Source: an uncultured bacterium
GTDB lineage: Bacteria; Patescibacteria; JAEDAM01; Absconditabacterales; Absconditicoccaceae
Assembly (NCBI GenBank): GCA_937950065.1
Contig: CALFEN010000268.1
Location: forward strand, 1-15,221
DNA: 15,221 nt
Direction of reading: 5' to 3'
Position numbers and translations under genes: made by a program. Below the pieces are notes generated by a model that made no database searches, had not been told where the DNA came from, and saw only the letters and a list, made by a program, of their open reading frames with translations. Positions 10,201-15,221 of this stretch are shown piece by piece (position 1 is the first letter of the stretch; each line of letters starts with the position of its first letter).

Positions 10201-12636
10201 AAATCATATTACTCACTTTACATCATCATAAAGATTTATAAATTTATCGGATCTCAAAGATTCGTTGTTTTTTATCATTCATTCAATTACAGTAGACTTT
10301 AGAAGCATTTTGATTCACATGTGCTTTTGACAAGCCACGTATGCCTCAAATATTTTTGTACGATCTCACTGGAATCCCTTGGCTATCATTTGATCCACGA
10401 TTTTATTCTTATCCTTGGGCGGCATGTTGCCAAAAGTCTTTTTTAGTTGAGATATCCTTTCAAGTAATTCGTCTATTTGTTTATTTGTTAGACCTACATT
10501 TTTAAATTTACTATATATTGATTGTTTTTTGGCGTCATCGTATACATGGCTTTCTTCTTCTACCAGCTGTCCTATGAGCGCCTCGTCGTTTATTATAGTT
10601 TTTGCTTCTCTAAATTTATCATTATTCAAAATTTCTTCTTCCAATAATCATCAAATGATAAATGGTACATTATAATTATTTCTAAAGAAATTTATCATTT
10701 TAAATTTTTTATCTTGGATTGACTCATTTGGATTATCAAAGATTGCAGCACGGAAATCTTTTGATTTTTGCTCATTTCATTCAAATAACATATTAGCAAA
10801 TGTTCTTATCCCGTTATCTCATTTAGCATTATAGTCTTCCGGATTATTCAATATATTGTTTACAGTATCCATAATAGAACCTGATAATCCTTTGTATTGT
10901 TTATCTCATCTCCATCCTGTCCATTTAAAAAACATTCCATCAGCTTCAGCCTGATAGTATGAAGCCATTATTTGTCAGCTTACTACAGCTAAATATAATT
11001 TAGGGTAGTTTTGTTTTAATCTTTCTAATTTATCTTTTGGAGTAGATATATCTACGTCCACTATATGTTTTTGCCCGTCAGGTCATACCAAAAAAGCTTT
11101 CCCATCTTTGACATGATATTGTGCGTTACTTTCACTCATTCATTCAAGTCCTGCTCACTGTCTCAATGGTCATCCAGATCTTCTTCATGAACCATCTGGA
11201 TTTCCTCCTGACCAAGGTGATCAACTTTCGTCTTTTTTCTTTTTGTATGCTTCAACGCTTAAATCTATAAGTTTTTTGCTACTTGGGATTTCATCATAAG
11301 TTTCTGCTGTTATTCCCATATTTTCAAAAACTTCCAAAATATGTTTTTTGAAATTTTCTTTTCAACTTTTTTTGACATCTTCTTCAATCTGATCAGCTTT
11401 GTCATTTTGTCATTGTTTTCTCAAATCAGCGATATATTTATCCACATCAAAATCAAGATGCTTACCATTGGATGTTAGATATTTTCATTTAATATCTCCA
11501 TATTTAGCTTCTTCATCAAATAGGGCAGTGATGATTGCTGCTCATCTGGCTATTTCGAGTCAGCCGCTTAATCCATCTCTTTCTGCTTGCTCTACAAGTT
11601 CTTGAGTCTTTTTTGTTTCTCTTTTGACGATTTTTACTCATTCGTCCTCTTTACCTCATTTTTCTTTTCTTTTCATCTTATCGTAAAGAGCTTTATTTTG
11701 ATCTATAATCTCATCATATCAACCAAAAAGTCATCTTTTTATATGTTCAGTCAGACCATATCCTGTAGCTCCGGCCAACGCAAAATGTCAAATAAGTCAT
11801 CAAAATAGAAGTTTTCCAAGTTGCTTTTTTTTGTATGCTTTCCATACAAGTCAGATAAGTATTCATAATGTTGTTAGAGTAGCAAGCATTTTAGCGTTGC
11901 CGTATCACATTTTGGAGTGTTTGTAAGCAACATCTCTTACAGCACCGTACAATCATTGTTTTTTTACCAATTCTTTGAAAGCTTGAGGCATTTCTTTTGG
12001 ATTTCCCAATCATTTCAACATATCCTGATATAGACTTTCTGCTTCTTCAAATTTTTGTTCAAATTTAATTTTGGCATCTATATTTTCAGCCATTCTCATC
12101 TCGTCTCCAAACAATTCTTTTATAAAAGTATCGTATCATTCTTGGGATAGTTTGTAGTCATGCAAGAGCATATCTTTAAATACTCAAGCTTTTTTTAGTA
12201 ATACTGGTTTTATATTTGATGCATTTTCTTCGATTTTAGCAGCTCAATATTTATTTTTGAATGTTTGCAAAAATTCAGAAGTATATATAAAAGGCCAGAT
12301 AATATAATCTCTTACATTTTCTTTCCCAAATTGTTGTATTGCTTCCGCGATATATGATGGTTCTTTCAATAGTTTCTCTCAAAGAAGTTTTCTTACTTGT
12401 TCCAAATCTCCATTATCGGTATATTTTTCTCACAAAGATTTTAAGTAATTTATAATTTCAGAAATAGATTTTTTTCTAAATTCTTCAATATTTATATTGC
12501 TTTTTAATTTTTGGAAGTCTTCTTTTTCTGGAGCAAGAGTAGGCGTAGTTCCTGTGCGTGGTTGTTCTACTTCAGGAGTATCAGCCATATCTAAATCGGG
12601 AGCCGTTCATACTTGTTCATTTGGATCTTTAGCCAT
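7234..12636 (-). CDS. Giant repeat-containing membrane protein, 1,800 residues, unknown function
   Basis: Not recognised. One continuous frame of 1,801 codons with about 83 in-frame UGA, starting at ATG 12636 and ending in TAA. Order: Pro/Thr/Asp-rich N-terminus (1-40); charged helical region; two membrane segments (~250-266 TLTTLGILIGLVW; ~273-295 LGKLLFGGLIGHFALAG); Lys/Glu-rich region; Gly/Ser/Pro linker (~473-500); a helical domain; hydrophobic segments near 832-853 (LLMFVGVLSGYGVIAVGG), ~910-930, ~953-968 and ~975-990; five coiled-coil-like repeats (~1081-1593); and a C-terminal Trp/Gly-rich part with membrane-like helices at ~1673-1690 and ~1707-1726. Four CGA and four CGG codons occur; four of these eight fall on the conserved Trp of the repeats. 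It is the first gene of the operon behind a consensus promoter with a ~28-nt leader and no Shine-Dalgarno. Giant size and repeats suggest an envelope or surface structural protein; that is inference. Confidence 0.85.
7860..9396 (-). repeat. Five tandem ~105-119 residue protein repeats inside the giant protein
   Basis: Repeats begin at the Phe of an F-E-(E/N) motif at residues 1081, 1186, 1292, 1411 and 1523 (FEEYIGRF, FENYLAKG, FEEHIYRF, FEEYMGTD, FEEKLNKY). Each then has a K(F/Y)xx(F/Y)(L/I) element ~20 residues later and ends its helical half in a (Q/H/N)xxW motif: AQKRW, LQKKW, AHKDW, INEKW, AHNKW. Phe-to-Trp distances are 52, 52, 52, 58 and 48 residues; the first three align without gaps. 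The Trp codons are CGA, TGG, CGG, CGG and CGG. The units are divergent, so the duplication is old and the DNA itself is not repetitive. They are likely helical, coiled-coil-forming modules. Confidence 0.8.
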
Positions 12637-12671
12637 TTTTGTTTTTGTTTAAAGAAAAATAAATTTTTTAA

Positions 12672-12699
12672 ATTATATCTAAAAATTTTTTTCTGTCAA
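12672..12699 (-). promoter_or_regulatory. Consensus promoter of the three-gene operon
   Basis: Minus strand TTGACA (12694-12699), 16-nt spacer, TATAAT (12672-12677): a perfect -35/-10 pair, predicting a start near 12665 and a ~28-nt leader made almost only of A and T. It is the strongest promoter in the window, implying high expression of the giant protein operon. The rpoD terminator lies just upstream, separating the two units. Confidence 0.8.
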
Positions 12700-12788
12700 A
12701 TATTTGTAATCATTATGAGTATTTTGAAAATATTTTATAGTATCAAATATTATAATTCAACTAAAATTTTCTATAAAAATCTTTTATA

Positions 12789-12820
12789 AAAAAAGAGTAT
12801 ATATTTCTATACTCTTTTTT
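12789..12820 (-). terminator. Bidirectional hairpin terminator after rpoD
   Basis: Stem AAAAAAGAGTATA (12789-12801) pairs with TATACTCTTTTTT (12808-12820) around a 6-nt loop, 30 nt downstream of the rpoD stop. On the minus strand the stem ends in a T-run, fitting termination of rpoD; the flanking A/T runs make it symmetric. Confidence 0.75.
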
Positions 12821-12850
12821 CTACAAGTTTTTTTATATTATATAAATTTT

Positions 12851-14170
12851 CTATTCGTCTTCTGTATTATAATCATAGCCATATTCATATTCGTATTCAT
12901 AACTCGTAGTTTCATTATCTCCCTCTATATCAGTATCGGAATTTTTTACTTTAGCTACAAATTTTTCTTTTCTTTTTTTCTTTCTGATATTAGAGTTTTC
13001 CAAGAATTTCATTTTTTCAAGATGATCTTTGATTCCTAGAAGTTTTTGTAGTCCTTCATGATCTTTTAGTTTTTGTAAAACTTTTTGTTCTATCTGTCTT
13101 ACTCTTTCCCTGGTGACATTAAATTCTTCCCCAACTTGTTCCAAAGTATATCTAGGTCAGTCTATTCCATATCTCATTTTTATTATTTTAGACTCTCTTT
13201 CATCTAGCATTCCAAGTATATGATCAAGATTAGTTCTTACCATTTCTTTTTCTACAAATTGGTCTGGTCTCAAAGTTTTTTCATCTTCGATAAGGTCTCA
13301 AATACAGTTTTTGCTTTCATCTCCGACTTCAGCGTCCAAAGACACATTTCAAAATATCACCTCTTCAAGTTTTTTTACTTTTTTGAGAGGGAAATTAAGC
13401 TTTTGGGCTATTTCTTTGGAAGTGTGTTCTCTTCAAGTTTTCTGAAATATCTCTTGTGCTGCTTTGTTATAAGCATTTATTTCGTCTATAAGATGTACAG
13501 GTATTCTAACATTTTTTGTCATATCTGCAACAGCTTTGGTTATAGATTGTTTAATCCACCATGTAGCATATGTAGAGAATTTAAAATCTTTTTCAGGATC
13601 AAATTTATCTATAGCTTTTATTAGTCCAAGATTTCATTCCTGTATAAGATCCATAAAAGATAGTCTGGATCATATAAATCTCTTTGCTATACTAATTACG
13701 AGTCTAAGGTTTGATTCTATAAGTTTTTTTTGAGCCATCTCATCACCATTTTTGATCCTGCGTGCAAGTTCTTTTTCTTCATCAGGAGTCAGAAGTGGGA
13801 TTTTTGAGATATCGTTAAAATAAAGTTTTATAAAATCTTTATACTGTTGGTCATTTACATGATAATTATTATCATATAAGGAAAATTTACGAAGTTTTGA
13901 TTTTGATCTTTCTTCGGCTTGTTCTCTTTCCAGTATATCTTCTATAGTTTCTATTTTGATACCAAATTCATCTGCAAGTTCATAAAATTTTTCAAGAAGC
14001 TCTACTTGTTTATCTATATCATTTATTTCAGAGATAATTTCGTCTTCTGTGATATAGCCCTTTTCCATTCATTTCTGAAGCAAATCTTGTAATCATTTTG
14101 TCAACTCACTAATATCATCTTTGAGTTGTTCCCAAAGAGTTTCTTTTACTTTCACTGTCCCTTTTGACAT
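12851..14170 (-). CDS. rpoD: Primary RNA polymerase sigma factor (sigma-70)
   Basis: 439 residues with UGA=Gly (eight in-frame UGA), stop TAG. It directs core RNA polymerase to -35/-10 promoters. Region 1.2 and 2.1 (~108-165) contain IPLLTPDEEKELARRI and LIESNLRLVISIAKRF; region 2.2-2.4 (~174-210) contains DLIQEGNLGLIKAIDKF and FSTYATWWIKQSI; region 4.2 (~343-365) contains EQVGEEFNVTRERVRQIEQK, the helix-turn-helix that reads the -35 box. UGA encodes the G of QEGN (13634-13636) and the G of RYGIDG (13157-13159), both conserved in the family. It lacks a long region 1.1 and non-conserved region, so it is shorter than the E. coli factor, as in many small genomes. The C-terminus carries an unusual Lys-rich then acidic Tyr/Glu tail (YEYEYEYGYDY). 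Start: ATG 14170, in a ~64-nt leader with no Shine-Dalgarno; standard-code prediction would start at 14068 and stop at 13670. Confidence 0.96.
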
Positions 14171-14240
14171 TAAAGATAAATTATTTAATTTTATAAATTA
14201 TTCTTTTTTATTTTAAATACAAAAATTTCTCTTTAACTCT

Positions 14241-14268
14241 ATTATAGACAATTTTTGGACAATTGCAA
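14241..14268 (-). promoter_or_regulatory. Promoter of rpoD
   Basis: Minus strand TTGCAA (14263-14268), 16-nt spacer, TATAAT (14241-14246), in the 177-nt gap between the tail-collar gene and rpoD. The predicted start near 14234 gives a ~64-nt leader, the longest among the recoded genes here, leaving room for post-transcriptional control, though no structure was seen in it. No clear terminator for the upstream gene lies in this gap. Confidence 0.7.
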
Positions 14269-14347
14269 GAGAAAATTAGAGATTATTTTATTTGTTGAGA
14301 TTCTAGGCACAAAATAGTTCCTTAATATTTCTCAAAATGGTTTTTAA

Positions 14348-14944
14348 TTATTTCCTTACACAAAAAATTATTGCTATATTCCTACCGCGAGTTTCACTAG
14401 AAATACGAGGAGTTCAATTTGTTCAATCGCTAACAGGAGATGTGATTCTAATATGAGATCTAGTATTTCGGCTAGTTGTGTTTGTTTCAGTTTGCCGTCA
14501 TAATCTATAATCGTAAGATCATCAGTTATTAAATCAATTCCATTCTAAATTATGTATATGTCATTGAAAACTGTCTGACTCATAGCTTCACACAGACCTA
14601 CTTCCACCATCAGGATCTTGATTACCGTCGCTTCTCGTAGTACTACCATTATCAAAGGTATTTAGTCCTCTCAAAAATTGCCCTCTCAAATCTATAGTGC
14701 TATTTGTGCCGTCGGCAGGTTTTCGTCAAGCAGGGCATGTAGTAGATAAAAAGGCACCTACCATTGTTGTAGGAATCATATTATTTCGTTTTTCTGCGGT
14801 CAAAGTATCTCATGACTGTGCCGTAAGTCATGTACTATCTGGACTCCGTGCTTTTATAAAGACATAAAATCCTGCACATAATATTACAAGTGCAGTAAAT
14901 CATACAATTATTCATTGTTTTATAAATTTTATAAATTCTTTCAT
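14348..14944 (-). CDS. Membrane-anchored protein with phage tail-collar-like domain
   Basis: 198 residues with UGA=Gly; 13 of 23 glycines are UGA; stop TAA. A Lys-rich N-terminus and one membrane helix (~11-30, GIIVGFTALVILCAGFYVFI) precede SGDTLTAEKWNNMI, a motif common in tail-fibre and pilin-like proteins. Residues ~62 onward read VGAFLSTTCPAGWKPADG, then DLRGQFLRGL, VGSYESDSFQGHIH, and end in SSETRGRNIAIIFCVRK. This is the order of phage tail collar/short tail-fibre tips (GxxxPxGWxxxDG, DLRGxFxRG, H-x-H, ETRPRNxAxxYxI), in which the two His bind metal in the tip. Trp 53 and 74 are CGA codons, fitting CGA=Trp. No other phage genes are near, and the helix replaces the usual shaft, so this looks like a cellular surface adhesin built on a tail-tip fold. 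It has its own promoter and no Shine-Dalgarno. Binding target unknown. Confidence 0.88.
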
Positions 14945-14974
14945 TTTTGTATAAACAGGAAAATAAATGGGAAA

Positions 14975-15002
14975 ATTATAAAATAAAAAAAATTATTTTC
15001 AA
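14975..15002 (-). promoter_or_regulatory. Promoter of the tail-collar protein gene
   Basis: Minus strand TTGAAA (14997-15002), 16-nt spacer, TATAAT (14975-14980). The start near 14968 gives a ~23-nt leader. The rest of the gap up to 15138 is AT-rich with no further feature I can support. Confidence 0.65.
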
Positions 15003-15138
15003 GACTATTTTCAAGATTTTTTATTAGTTTATAATTTGTCTCAAAACGATGTTTTTGTTCTTATTAATCTTAATATAATAATGATAGTTTTTTTCGTGTA
15101 TTTTTTATTTTACTTATTCCACAAAAATTTATTTTATG

Positions 15139-15157
15139 AAAAAGGGGGCGAACCCCC
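15139..15157 (-). terminator. Rho-independent terminator with UUCG tetraloop
   Basis: Minus strand GGGGG-TTCG-CCCCC followed directly by TTTTT (plus-strand A-run 15139-15143). A G-C stem closed by the very stable UUCG loop and a T-run is a textbook terminator. It closes a minus-strand transcript entering from the right, probably the basic-tail gene whose TAG overlaps the first stem base. Confidence 0.85.
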
Positions 15158-15221
15158 TACCAGGGCAGTTCCCTGGATTTTTTAGGAGAGATTCTCCTAG
15201 CTGTCTTTTTTGGCACGGTCT
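15157..15221 (-). CDS. C-terminal end of a basic protein, cut by window edge (tentative)
   Basis: The minus-strand frame ending in TAG at 15157-15159 reads TVPKKTARRISPKKSRELPW, a Lys/Arg-rich tail of the type seen in nucleic-acid-binding proteins. The stop abuts the terminator, which supports the frame. It is much richer in GC than the recoded genes and uses no UGA or CGA/CGG in this short stretch. A second frame stays open through the terminator to a later TAA and is less likely. The DNA also forms two hairpins here, so an RNA gene is the main alternative. Function cannot be assigned. Confidence 0.4.
   Translation of the reverse strand, partial: TVPKKTARRISPKKSRELPW

Noticed and set aside
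950..14170. Pseudogene decay or frameshifts suggested by many short minus-strand frames
   Set aside because: The fragments are in the same frame within each gene and are broken only by UGA, which aligns to conserved glycines; no UAA/UAG or frameshift is present.
14400..14520. An alternative minus-strand frame (LTIIDYDGKLKQTQLAEIL...) suggesting a frameshift in the tail-collar gene
   Set aside because: The main frame, read with UGA=Gly and CGA/CGG=Trp, continues without stops to the canonical collar C-terminus SSETRGRN, so no shift is needed.
1..15221. CRISPR array, tRNA, insertion sequence or attachment site
   Set aside because: No regularly spaced direct repeats, cloverleaf, transposase gene or terminal inverted repeats were seen; the only repeat family is at the protein level in the giant gene.

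Overview
This window is AT-rich DNA from a Patescibacteria/CPR bacterium that uses a non-standard genetic code, most likely Absconditabacterales (SR1). Under the standard code the minus strand looks like debris of short ORFs. If UGA is read as glycine, seven long genes appear (one cut by the window edge), containing roughly 170 in-frame UGA codons and ending only in UAA or UAG. The UGA codons fall on invariant glycines: the HVGH signature of LeuRS, QEGN of RpoD, and the HEMGH zinc site. CGA and CGG also fall where tryptophan is expected, most clearly at one column of a five-fold protein repeat. The combination UGA=Gly with CGA/CGG=Trp is, from memory, the Absconditabacterales code (NCBI table 37).

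Layout, left to right. 1-167 (-) is the 5' end of leuS. 341-667 (+) is a small GC-rich membrane/coiled-coil protein with a strong Shine-Dalgarno and a hairpin terminator, unlike everything else here. 950-2692 (-) is a cysteine-rich protein of a family I recall from many CPR genomes. 2846-12636 (-) is a tight three-gene operon: a giant 1,800-residue membrane protein with five ~110-residue repeats, a 1,086-residue membrane-associated protein, and a membrane-anchored HEMGH zinc metalloprotease. 12851-14170 (-) is the primary sigma factor rpoD. 14348-14944 (-) is a membrane-anchored protein with a phage tail-collar-like domain. 15157-15221 (-) is probably the basic C-terminal end of another gene with a UUCG-loop terminator.

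The operon is the best candidate for an undescribed system. The two large proteins are not recognised, share a transcript with a surface-facing or membrane-tethered protease, and sit behind a consensus promoter. Together with the tail-collar protein they suggest a cell-envelope apparatus; known members of this lineage live as epibionts or predators, but a role in attachment is inference.

Regulation looks uniform: six promoters of the form TTGNNN-N16-TATANN can be placed, always with a 16-nt spacer, and the recoded genes have short leaders with no Shine-Dalgarno. No tRNA, rRNA, CRISPR array or insertion sequence was seen.
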